Source of the DNA: Lineus longissimus
Taxonomy: Eukaryota > Nemertea > Pilidiophora > Heteronemertea > Lineidae
Direction: 5' to 3'
Length of the DNA: 60,000 nt
Assembly (NCBI RefSeq): GCF_910592395.1
Contig: NC_088310.1
Location: 28,539,491 to 28,599,490 of the forward strand
A program made the translations under genes and the position numbers. Below are positions 1 to 11,160 of this stretch, piece after piece. How positions within the stretch are numbered: the stretch's first letter is position 1; the number at the start of each line of letters is the position of its first letter. The notes under the pieces were generated by a model that made no database searches, was not told the DNA's origin, and saw only the letters and a program-made list of their open reading frames with translations.

Positions 1-130
1 ATCAGAATTCTCGATTATAAGACTTTTTCATCATCAGCCAGGTTTCTTTTAATGATAGGGGAACTATTTGATTCGAACCGATCTAAATTTGTTCTTCAGG
101 CTGGTTTAAGACAGTTTCGATAAGGTTCCG

Positions 131-343
131 TTACCACAAGTACAGTTGAATATATTCACCAAAGCTTTCCTCTATATGGTTCGAGTCTTCAGCAATAAAT
201 GTCAGCACACGATGACTAGACATCCAGATTGTTTTCGTCTGTGACATTAATGAACAACTGGCGGAGAGGAAGTTGTTAGGTAGATCATTGATGAAAAACA
301 GGAAACGACGAGGCCATGCAGAGTACTTATTCTGGGCAGACAT
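131..343 (-). pseudogene. Decayed non-LTR retrotransposon reverse transcriptase fragment
   Basis: The translation has FLFFINDLPN, matching the LLFLLFINDLP block that precedes the catalytic FADD motif in LINE-type reverse transcriptases. It is followed by a degraded version of that motif and a DSNHIEESF stretch where these enzymes have an acidic helix. Catalytic aspartates are missing, so the fragment is inactive. Only about 70 residues are readable. Confidence 0.55.
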
Positions 344-3300
344 ATTACCAACACAAATGTCTCGACCGAGTTAATCGTAATATGATAAGTTTTGACATTT
401 GTTATAGCAGTGAGTCTGGACGAGTCGACGGAATGATATCATTCAAGACGCAGAAGAAACTGGATTTTCTTACTTCATTGCTGCAAAACTCCTGCAGACT
501 GGGAGAGAAATCACAATGAGTAGTGCGCCCGAAATTCAATCAATCTATCTACAGCAGCATCCCACCCAGCACGAGATCAGCTGTGGAATTCAATTTTACT
601 GTCTCTCGTATAGGGCTCCAATTTTTACATGAGAACGTTTTCTTAATCCATCAAAATGTAAGTTACGCTTTGGCGCAGACGTTAACAATACAAAAAAGCT
701 GACGCCAATATATATGATCAATCACCGGAGTATAATGGACTGATGTATCCGTTTATCTTCCACGCTAATTTGATAGTAAATCATCGAGCACATTCAATTA
801 ATGCGATAGTCATGATGGCCACCATGAGAATTGGAAAATCGAACACCATGAGCACAGAATAGGCATCGGTTCTGTGTCGACAGGTCGAGCTAATGATCCA
901 AAAAGCGACAAGTGTCGAAAACTAAATCGTTTTAGCTTATCGACTGCTGGGGAGAGGAAAGTTCATCTTCAGGACAATCAATAAAACGTCCTGTACATTA
1001 TGCAGTCGGAGAAATAACACATTGTGATCATTGTTTCAATGCCAGTCTCTTCCTCGGCAAAGCAGGAACCTGATAAACAAGGATGACAGGGTGTTTATGT
1101 GAATACTGCTGATCATAGCTATCATAAATGTTCTGGTAAACCATTGGAGAATCAGTATCTCGTGTGAAGCAAGGTACAAGTAATTGACAATAGCATTTCT
1201 TAACAAGTGTACCGTGCTAGCGACACACTGGATAAACATTGCTTTCAACACACGAGTTTGCCAGCCAAACTTGTTTTTCAGAGGAAACTGTTCCGGAGTC
1301 ATTAAGGTGTCTGTTCTAACATCATAACAGCGTTGATACTGTAAGTGTAGACACGTATGTCGCCAATTTGAATTTATTATTCATGTTGCACTATTGTAAA
1401 ACCATTTGGCTCATTATGTTGTTATTGTTGATGGCAAATTAAAATGGCAATGGAGCGGTTACGGGAGAAACGCACTGAATACTATGTACCTTAAAACAAA
1501 TACTTATTATTCTATTAATTACATATTCCGGCCTTTGTTGGCCTTGATCACGGTGCCTTGATTGATATTGCCAAGGGCGGAACTGAACGTATTATGGGAC
1601 ATTGTTGACTTTCCTCATCTTCCTATGCAGGTCACGTACATCACGCTGAATACATAAGAAGATGTATGATTTGTTAGTCATAAGGCTATTCCTCTCTTTG
1701 GCTGGTATCATAGAGTCTATCGTTGGTCTTGTGGAGATATTGTGGCTATAAATGACTTATGGAGCAATGAAATGTTACCACGCGAGTGCTCATACATATT
1801 GGATATTATGATTAATGAAGCGCGATTGAGTTGCTGAATTTGGTGTCCAGTCGTGCCTTATGACGAATCCAGATGGATACTAATAAGCGAGATCAAATTA
1901 ATTGACAATAGCATTTCTTAGCAATATGTACTCCATTGCCATATATTTTCAGTTTCAATGTTTGGCAAACTTCAAAGAGTAATAGATATGCCTTATTTAG
2001 ATTAGGTTGTCAAAAAGGCATCTATATCTCAAAGCGATCACTTCCCCTAGCGTCCTGAGATCAAGGTGACAACACTATATAAGCGCAAACAACCTAATTG
2101 CCGGAATACAACCAAAGATAATTCGCTATGATCAACTACAACCCTTTCTAAAAAGGATGTCAAGAAATGATACTTTAATGGAGCCTGGGAGAAGTGATGG
2201 ATGGATGTAAAGAGCCATCTGGAAGTCAACGAAGCACATGGGTGAACTGTAAGAAAAAATTGGGTTTTTATGCAGCCCGAGGTCAAAACACTCGAGAATG
2301 CGATGATAAGTGGCCTGGCGGCTGGCATGAGATCGGAGCTGATCAAGAAAAAAACAGATCTAATAGCTAGTGGCAATGCTTTTAGCTCGTTCGCTCCGAG
2401 CGGCAAGGTTATCCTTATGGTTAGTGTGCATACGACGAGAAATCTTCACTTAATTATGAAACCGAGAGTATTTTGAACAGTAAAATTGGATTGCCGATGG
2501 GGTTTCAGAGCCAAATCCATCGGAAATAGCGAATACAGTGGAAGTGGTGGGATTCGATATCCCAAAAGGTCAGACACAGATATGAGGATGATGAACTGCT
2601 GAGTTCATTTTATAACTACTTTTGGGAAATATCATCGAGATTCCAGACTTTTAAACTTTGAATCGGCTATTCAGAGTAAATGTTATTATCTGGGAAAAAG
2701 CAGTGACGATAACCTTGAAATAAAGATATCACACCTCACATCAGTCGGTGAAGCTTTCCACGCCATATAAGGACACTCAAACCCTCACAGGGAAAAGCGT
2801 CAAGAATACCAATGCTTCTATAAGACATTTTCCCCAGAAGGTTTTTGTATAGATTCGTTATCAATCCTAAATGTTGGTAAAAGAGTCCATTAAAAAACAC
2901 GTTGAAACCAGTGTGTTTTGCTGAAATATTAAAATAGGTAGATATTTGTCTCCCTTTGGATGGGGTGCACGCCAATCAGCAAAGTAACTTTCATGAATTC
3001 ATAAACGGCAAACTGACAGTCATATATGTACATGTATTTCAATACTCTAATCTGCCAACCAATCTATTAATGCTTATTCAAAACATGTTAAAAATGCAAG
3101 CCATCTCCGTTCAAAGTGACAGAACTAGTTGACGTAACACCATTTTCCTCTTATGTGTTTCGCTGAGTCAGCGTTTTGTTGCAACTCATAGCCGTTCAAG
3201 ATGACAGAAAATGATGACGATAACGACAAGTCAGCAAGAACACGCTCATGTAATATAGAGATTTCCTATTCTTCTTCTGTCATGTTTGCTAATCGAGCCT

Positions 3301-4560
3301 TTCGTAGTCAACCACTGCGTCCGGTGGTGAACTGTGGCTGACCTGGTATCTCTGTCATCTTCAGACGCAAAAGTATGACTAGTCATTAGCTAATCATGAT
3401 CTTCCTATGGTCTGTATAACTCGGCATAGATACCAGGTGCTAGAACAAAGAATGCTAACGTTGCCCCAGAAGGAAGTGGTCTGACATTCGGAGTACTGAT
3501 AAGCAATCTAGGTATCGGAGCAGGGCATCGACCGCACTTCAACCACGCCAGCAATCCAACCTCTAAGATTCCAAACGATTCCCAACGAATGCAGACAACT
3601 CCTCGAGAAGAATGCTGCACATGAGCCGTGATGACAAGTAATTTACTCCTACCAATACATCTGTCATAAAAACCACAAATGCAGCCAATAACAACATAGA
3701 GAATTGACTTATTTGGCAATGTGCGGCCACGCGAGCTGTAACAAATACCCCGGGGATGCTAGGGGCAAACTGGATTACATCCCTCACTGGCTTCCTGGTG
3801 AATTTACATGAAAATGCTATCAAAGGTGGTGCAGATATCTATATTGATATAACGTCCGTTTACAAAAAGGATTTATTTTCCGTCTACGATGTAACATATA
3901 AGAAGTGGATAAAGGGTTTAACGTATATGCGTACTGTTTTCTTGAGGATGCGCGCATGATATATTTGCTTGACAAATTATGGTCATACCGCTCTTTTGCT
4001 GTGTCGGTGTAGACAACAATACCGTAAACAAAGCAGTCATTTGTCATCGCCGAACGCCACAAAGTTAGCCTCAAACCTCAAGAATACCAAGGCTGGTCAA
4101 GTGTCATTTTATAACTGACTTTGACGTCGAATGACTAATCTGCCTTCACGATATTTGTTAATGAACCCGGTCTTGGCGCCGGTAACTTGTCTAATCTTCA
4201 CGTAATCGCGTTGTTTTCATACTAAACAGTGCTGACTAGATATCATTCATGAATTACGACATCCCATCCCAATTTATATTGTTTTGTTCATGCCTCCAGT
4301 AGTGATTACCAGGAAGAGAATCTTCACAACAACAACACTGGTGTGGCTTAATCAGAATTACACTTTCTGGCATCACGTGCCAAGCATATGCAGCACTGAA
4401 TTATGATTATTTCTATCCCTTAACAGCTAACTCAATCTCAAGGGAACTCTTGATAGGGTTGGGTACACTTATTTGGGTGATGAGTTACCTACGGTTCTAC
4501 AAATGAGGAGTTGATATCAAAGACTTGTGACGGTCTCAAGAGGTCCTATACATCCGTGAT
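344..4560. other. No supported gene
   Basis: Only short open frames without recognisable domains or coherent splice sites. A 20-base string (ATTGACAATAGCATTTCTTA) occurs near 1183 and again near 1900 in the same orientation. On the minus strand between about 3.4 and 3.8 kb there is a weakly membrane-like stretch that I could not confirm. Confidence 0.5.
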
Positions 4561-4567
4561 AGAACGC

Positions 4568-4652
4568 ATGTTAGCTCGTAACATCACACTGACATGTCAT
4601 GTACATCAATGTACAGGAAACAACATGTCAGCATGATGTTAGGAGCTAACAT
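4568..4652. repeat. Imperfect inverted repeat, 30-bp arms
   Basis: The left arm (4568-4597) begins ATGTTAGCTCGTAACATCAC and the right arm (4623-4652) is its reverse complement at about 28 of 30 positions, with a 25-base spacer. It looks like a small hairpin-forming element or the core of a miniature transposon. Confidence 0.75.
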
Positions 4653-4724
4653 ACTTTCTGACAAGCAGGCCGTGGGTATGTGTAGTTATAGACTTGTATG
4701 GGCGAACATGTGGTAATAGTCTAG

Positions 4725-4990
4725 GAGGTGACCGAATATTCATGTACTGGAATTGATCCCTTAATCTGTCATCAATACAATCGTAATGGTCTATTCATGT
4801 AATGCTCATGACTTAATCTATCACAGCTGAGTGTAAGGACAATGGGGCACGGACACAGTATTGGACTCCATTGTTAGTGTAATCCGGCCAAGTCTTCAGA
4901 CAATTGAAATCTTCACGCAGAGCGCTGACGTAACCTACAAGAAAACTTTTAAATGTGGATCTGGTAAACACAATAAAAAGGGTTAAACAC
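4725..4990 (+). repeat. Dispersed repeat, copy A
   Basis: Aligns by eye with 12255-12540 in the same orientation. Shared blocks include GGAGGTGA..GAATAT, GCTCA(T/C)GACTTAATC, CCATTGTTA.TGT, and ACGCAGAGCGC followed by ACGTAAC. Divergence is large, so this is an old pair, probably of a mobile element. Confidence 0.65.
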
Positions 4991-7900
4991 CGTCAGCTCA
5001 TGAGAGGACGGTTCCTATCATGGCTTCTCTTGTCGATTGCTGGACTGTCGCCAAAGAAGCCAACTAACTGCGTTGTTCTGGTTTTTTATAAGATAGATGT
5101 GGTCATAGAAGAGAAAAACTTTTTCATCGCGGTTGCTGCAGATTATTGCGGGCATGTCAGCATTCGTTGGGAATCCCCGAGGATTGGGGTGTTTTGATGT
5201 TATTGTGTCATAGGTTTGATAGCTGCCCTGCCTTCTCCTGATTTCCGTGAAGATAATGTTAATACAAACCTTGATCTGCATCCCCACTGTTATCAATTCA
5301 GGATTAGTAGATCTTGACGAAGTGTAAAGGTTAGAAAAAGCCGACGAAAGATATCACTCCCTGGGATCAGCTAGCTCTTTCGAATCGGACTAATATTTAC
5401 AAAACGAGACTGGCTCATCGATTAAATCAGGTGTCGGTGTATCGATTTCTTTCAAAGAGATCTTGAGAATCCTCGGCGGACGCTGGCGGGTGTCAGCTTA
5501 GAGAAACAGCCCTAGGCTCTAAGGTATCAGGTATTGGGGAACCTGTTGAGACTGGCCTTTGGTATCGATAATCATTGAGGCAACGTCGAAGTGCACGTGG
5601 CACTAACATTCTGTACTGACCGTAGATAGGCCTATTTCAACGAAGAGTAGACACGCCACACCTAAAAAAATAATGCGATGACGCTGGCACAGGTCTTGTA
5701 CATGTTATATTGAAAATGCCCTCGAAAGCAAAATGCCATAAAAAGCAGCTTCACAGAGCAAGAACTCGTCAGTGAATGACGCCGAGTGTAGGCCACCGGT
5801 TTCTTGCACGCACCCTTCAATTATATTGATTCCCATATCTACCATGAAATCCAAACTTAACGGACTGCACAGTTTCAATTTGCAGACTCAATCCCAAGCG
5901 AAGCGTTATGCAAAGCGTCACGTAACTGTTTCAAATTGGCTGTTTTAAGTTAAGAATGTGATATTGTTAAGATTCTTACAGCAACAGGCTATGAATCGGC
6001 ATCTTTTTTCGACTGATCAATGCCTTGGGATTGAGTGCAGTTGAAAGCGTGTTAAACCTCGGTGCTCCATGTTTCCAATACGCAAACAACGTAAGTCGGG
6101 AGCTTAAACTTTTGAATCACGTTTTAAATCTATTAACAGTTACTCTAAAGTGAACCGTCTGGTCGCGATTGGATCATGCCTGGTTCTGGCTGCCAACGAA
6201 GCAAACATTAGACGCGGAGGACCGAAAGGTTGGTGTCTGGTGAGATGACGACTCGACAAGGGAATGCTGATCAAACATGATCTAATGAAATATCTTGGTC
6301 GGTTATCAAAATATTATTTCAATATTTATATGCACCGAAGCGAGCACATCATCAGTTTGGTCAACAAACTGCGAGAATAGAAATAGTTGAATTAGCATCC
6401 CATTTCTTTGTATAGACTAACGTGATATCATCTAGTTTCTTCGGTCCAAGATCGCTTTAATATTAACCACTATGAAAGGGAAATGAAAGCTAAGAACATG
6501 ATGCAGTCACCATCAGACAACTAGGTGTCATCTCTAACTGGTTGTCAGTCAGAATTGAACATGTTGAATGGCATGGAACGACAATGTCTGCTAATCATTT
6601 CACCCAATGTCTGGGAGGTGAGTACATAATTAGTAGGGTTTGGTTTGACCATTTAGCTATTTCAGTTAGTCAAGAGTAGCCTTGTCTACAATTCCGTCAA
6701 ACATTTGCCTTTTGAGTACAACGGCCCCAGCTCCCGGCCACGATAAGGAGCAGGTCCATGTACGCCGACGTTCTCGGTCTGATCACGTTTTAAGGATCCG
6801 ACATGCATGCTTCTCGTCACATTTAACCAGCTGGGCGGAACGCCTACTTGACCCAAAGGGGTGGATAAGCGGAATGTTATTCGGTAAACTGTCCATAGAT
6901 ACTTTAGTAGCAGCAATCCGAATCAATCTGACAAGTCTGCGCTGTTGAGGTAACGAGCGAGTAACCTCGTTTAGATCATGGGCAAATAAGATTACGACAC
7001 CCGTCTCTTAAATTAGCGTACGAATTGACGAACGCTGAAGTCGTTCGGAGCCATGCCAGCAGTATCATGGATGTCTATCATCTAAATCACCAGGTTGTAA
7101 TGTTAATGCAATAGACACGGTATACTCTCCACTGAGCCAGCAGTGAATCCAGTCAGTGCTGCAAGGATGACCATGAATAAAGGACTTATATTGACGGCGT
7201 TATAGATATACCTCGCTTGATACTTCAGCTTTTCTTGTCAATTTTCAAATCGTGAGGCTCAATGGAGCAGTCACTCTTATAAAACTTGACAATCCAAATA
7301 TTATGTTGATGTGATTGACCATGGGGTTTTCGTTGCATTAATTATCACTTTTTTTAGTTAAACACGTCAAAAGAAGAAAGGGTGGCATCTACGTCTTCGT
7401 AAACTAAGATAGAGTTAGTGCTCTGTCAATCAATTCAGCAGTTAGTTCAAGAATCTTTTGGTACAGTAATTGATTTAGGTAATCTTTTACATCCTCAATC
7501 GCCAAACAACTACTAACACCCATGCAGCTGATGATTTCCGTCCCTCACATTTGAAGTTGAAGGAACCAAAGGGTTATTCTAATGTTGATGTCATGAATGT
7601 TGGAAATTCAACTGCGCCGTTCAGAGATGATCAGGAATCACCTGAACCGTGTGGACTTTCAGCCTTGGATGCAAAAAGAGTAGTCTTCTAACTTGCCTTT
7701 GAGCTTGCTTTATTTACCCAGTCAATCAATTATACAACAAATAACGCAATCAGGACAGCCCTTTATCTCGTAGCAAATATAATGCCTCTGGGTGCGAGAG
7801 GATATCGTGTTTATAACAGCAAAGAATGATTTGAAATCGGAGGGACTATTGCTGAACAATATATGAATTGCTTTGAGTGCGAATTTTTAAAAGCGTTTGT

Positions 7901-9760
7901 GTTCTAACATTATTCAATTAGTTTTCATTGGCAATACCACTTTGATGTATGTCGGATAATTGATAGTCAAAGATCGTCGGTTGCACTCTCGAAAGCATCG
8001 CCGCTGTTTCGTCTTTGTGTCTTTGAACAAGGTACTTCAACACAACTTGTATCTCTCGACTAGCATGAATGTTAGTTCTTAAACCCGACTAGCTGCGGCC
8101 CGGACACCTCTGAAGATGCTTTAAAATCAGCATAATGATCAGCATAATGACTTCTTTGGCATCATTAGAAGTATTCTATTACGTTTCAGCTTTAAAAAAT
8201 GTAATAATCGGCATTCTATTCAAACACCGGTTAAGGCGATTCTGCTAAAAATGTAGGCTGTAAGATAGAACTCCTGATGATTAGTACTTTTTTTGAAAGA
8301 CGTGCATTGTAACTCCGCACACGCTCGTCTCTGCAGTAGGGTTACCATATCCTATAGCAGTAAACCACCTGAATGATGGTGTCGCCCACCTGCTGTATCG
8401 TGATATCATCGGCTTTCAGACTTGATGGTCGACTCTGAATACAGAACGGAGTGTCGAGTCAATGAATGACGGAGTAAGTAGATAAGTATGAACCAGCCCG
8501 CGGAAAGCTCCACATTTTAGGTCTCACCCTTTCCTTTGTCCTTTTGACGGCTATTTGTCCTTCTTTTCTTTATAGCGTTCTCCAAATAAATATAAAAATG
8601 CTTTTGAGAAGTCACCAAGGGATTAGCGTACATTGATTATTGAAGAGAGAAAATCTTTAGAAGCAGAACTCGGCGATTCCAGCGACTACACTCAAAATAG
8701 AGATATCTCATAGATACTTGTCAGATATTTGGAATCTCCAAGATCAAGCACACTTGCCAGAGATCCGATCCACCAGGATGCACATTTTCCAACCCAAAAT
8801 CCCAGTTGACATCAATCATTTAATCAAAAGCTTTGGCGACAATTTCAATGCGAAATGATGAGTAAAACACAAACGGCAATTTCGCCTTCTTTCTCAGTTG
8901 AGATGATGTAATGAAGTGAACCACCCACGCCCCTCTCTCAGTCAAAGCACCGAACAAAGGGAGACACAGTTGGAAAGCAACAAAGACGGCATAGAAATGG
9001 AGTGTCAAAAACTGAAGAAATGAAATGTCAACAACAGAACCTATTCATGAAGAAAGACTTAGCCTCCCTTGATCCTAAAGGTCTCATCCATATTGAGGAT
9101 TGTTTCTTTTCTCTCGTTCCATTTCATTAATGAAAACTGCATTGTCCATGCACATTTACTTTGTTGATATGAATGAAATTTACGAAGTACAAAAATGATC
9201 TGTTCGTTTTCAATGGTGGGAGATCAGTAAGAGATAGCGCCTGGCTCAGAATCAGGAGGTCGCGGTCCCCTTCCAAGAAATAACCTAACGCTAAATCTTC
9301 TCGGTCTTTCTATCAAGGATACAGTCAATTGAGCACAATCGTTCACCAATCAGCAGTATCACGTAAGATCTGTGTAAGAAAGTGGTCTGATTACCGCCCA
9401 CCATGGCCTGGCGTGATGAAGTAGGTGTATTGGCAAACTGACGGATATGGCAAAAATCTCGCAACGAAATCAATAACGCCTTTTTTGGTTTCGTCGACTG
9501 TTGGACTAGCTGTCTGATGGATGCATCAGTCCTCACTTCACTTTCTGACAAATTATGTGATTTGGTCACTGGTTAGCAAATATCGCAATAAATATGTTTT
9601 TTATTGTTATTGTTCAACTGATCAGACATAGATATTGTTTCAAGTCGCTAGTTTATCGGCGAGACTTGCTGGTTCATTGAGTGCGAGAGAGGAGAGTCCC
9701 ATGTCTCAACCTGATGTTCCAGAGGCATAAGACACTCATAATATCTCACACAATTTTTTC
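4991..9760. other. No supported gene
   Basis: Short open frames only. The single hint is a degenerate tRNA-like stretch near 9215-9290 on the plus strand (TAGCGCCTGGCTCAGAATC.. GGTCGCGGT), possibly an old SINE head. I see no splice-consistent exons. Confidence 0.45.
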
Positions 9761-9769
9761 TCAATTATT

Positions 9770-9905
9770 GCGAAAACTTTTTTTTTTAAATGGATGGGTT
9801 TTTTCCTCATTTCTTGTTTTTTTAATGTAAATTTGAGAAATTTATTTTCTTAAAATAATTTTTTTTATATTTCCACGAAATTTTTTTCGTCAAAAACATA
9901 TTTTC
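9770..9905. repeat. T-rich low-complexity tract
   Basis: Long T runs broken by short A/T stretches on the plus strand, unlike the flanking composition. Possibly the remains of a retroposon poly(A) tail read from the other strand. Confidence 0.5.
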
Positions 9906-10011
9906 ATCAGGTTTTTCACCACGACAAGACTCCGCGGTTAAAGAATGGGCGTACGGAAAGTGAAATGCAGTATTAAGTAAAGCATGAAATGGTAAAACAA
10001 GTTTTACTTAC

Positions 10012-10238
10012 AATTGCGTGATGTTTTCCGACAGATCCTGCGGCACTGAAGTTATGTTTCGTCCCGTACACAACGCGTGACCAAGCGGCCAAGATACCTT
10101 ACAACCTAACTCCAAAGAATCCAAGCCTATCATCACAACCTTCCCTGACCCCCGTCCACCACTGTCCTGAACTGCTATGGACGGAAACTGGCTAAGTGAC
10201 GCAAGAATTAAAATAGCGTAAAGTTTAATATTCCACAT
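10012..10238 (-). CDS. Possible first exon of a leucine-rich-repeat protein
   Basis: The ATG at 10238 starts a stretch typical of a signal peptide (charged start, then LYAILILASL). Further on, LCTGRNITSVPQDLSENIT resembles the capped N-terminal repeat of extracellular leucine-rich-repeat proteins. The exon ends at a consensus donor (GTAAGT) in phase 2. I found no following repeat exon in the 10 kb below it, so the gene either lies outside the window beyond a long intron or is broken. Another Met upstream (10289) is in frame, but the signal peptide favours this start. Confidence 0.4.
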
Positions 10239-10599
10239 GGTCAGGCGTCCTGTGTGGTCGTTATGAGATACTCTGGCATAGTTGATCACAGTAATGTTTT
10301 AATCAAACCGCGCCCAGGCGGCGAAGTCAGAAAGAGACGTTGTCATTACACGAACCAGCAGTAGACAACTCGTAACAATCCGATGTCTACAGATTCTCTG
10401 ATGATATCCTGACAGTTGTTTGTAGAAAACATTCAATTTGAAGACCTTGGAAATGAGGCCTACTTTATTGTTCCCTTGGAATACTCAGTGGAGCTCGGTA
10501 ATCCATAAACTGACGAATACCACCGTCATGACCGAACCCAATCGCCCGCCGCGATTATATACTGTAGCGTTCACGCTTTCACAGGTAACATATCACTGC

Positions 10600-10730
10600 T
10601 CACTTTTTTAATGCGAACAAGTCATTTCCAAAGAGCGGGCTACTTTCGATTCACGAGGTCACTTTTCACGCTCACGTCAGTAACCTCGTGACAAGTGAAA
10701 CATGACCAGGGACAACGTGAATCCAATGTA
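10600..10730 (+). repeat. Dispersed repeat family R1, copy at 10.6 kb
   Basis: Contains GAACAAGTCATTTCCAAAGA followed by GCG..CTAC, GATTCACGA and GTCACTTTTCAC. The same order appears at 35550-35700 (plus) and 19870-20050 (minus). Confidence 0.75.
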
Positions 10731-10904
10731 TAACTCCGTCCTAACGGACAACAGTAGACAGGATAGACAAACGATTTGGGCGGGTCTCTTCCTACCAGAA
10801 TTGACTCCCCACTCAAGGGCGGTCAATCAGGTACCGTGAATACTACGCTATCGTCGTTTCAGCTTGCGCGATCAAGATGAGTACCATTTGTTGTGCTTGG
10901 CAAC

Positions 10905-11160
10905 TAGAATCCTGGCGCCAATGCCCTTGGTCGACTTGGATGATATCAGAATCTTGGCGCCAATGCCCACGGTCGACTGGGATGATATCAGAATCTTGGC
11001 GCCAATGCCCTTGGTCGACTGGGATGATATCAGAATCTTGGCGCCAATGCCCTTGGTCGACTGGGATGATATCAGAATCTTGGCGCCAAAGCCCACGGTC
11101 GACTAGGATGATATCAGAATCTTGGCGCCAATGCCATTGGTCGACTGGGATGATATCAGC
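10905..11160. repeat. Tandem repeat, 42-bp unit, six copies
   Basis: Units begin at 10907, 10949, 10991, 11033, 11075 and 11117, each with CTTGGCGCCAATGCC, GGTCGACTGGGATG and ATATCAG. A few bases vary between copies. Because 42 is divisible by three, several frames stay open on both strands; I do not read these as genes. Confidence 0.95.

Noticed and set aside
3405-3823. Membrane-like minus-strand stretch recalling helices 6-7 of a relaxin-type receptor
   Set aside because: The similarity spans two frames and rests on a few residues; no other receptor exon was found nearby.
9215-9290. tRNA-like stretch on the plus strand
   Set aside because: The B box is too degenerate (GGTCCCCTTCC) and no cloverleaf can be drawn with confidence; at most an old SINE head.
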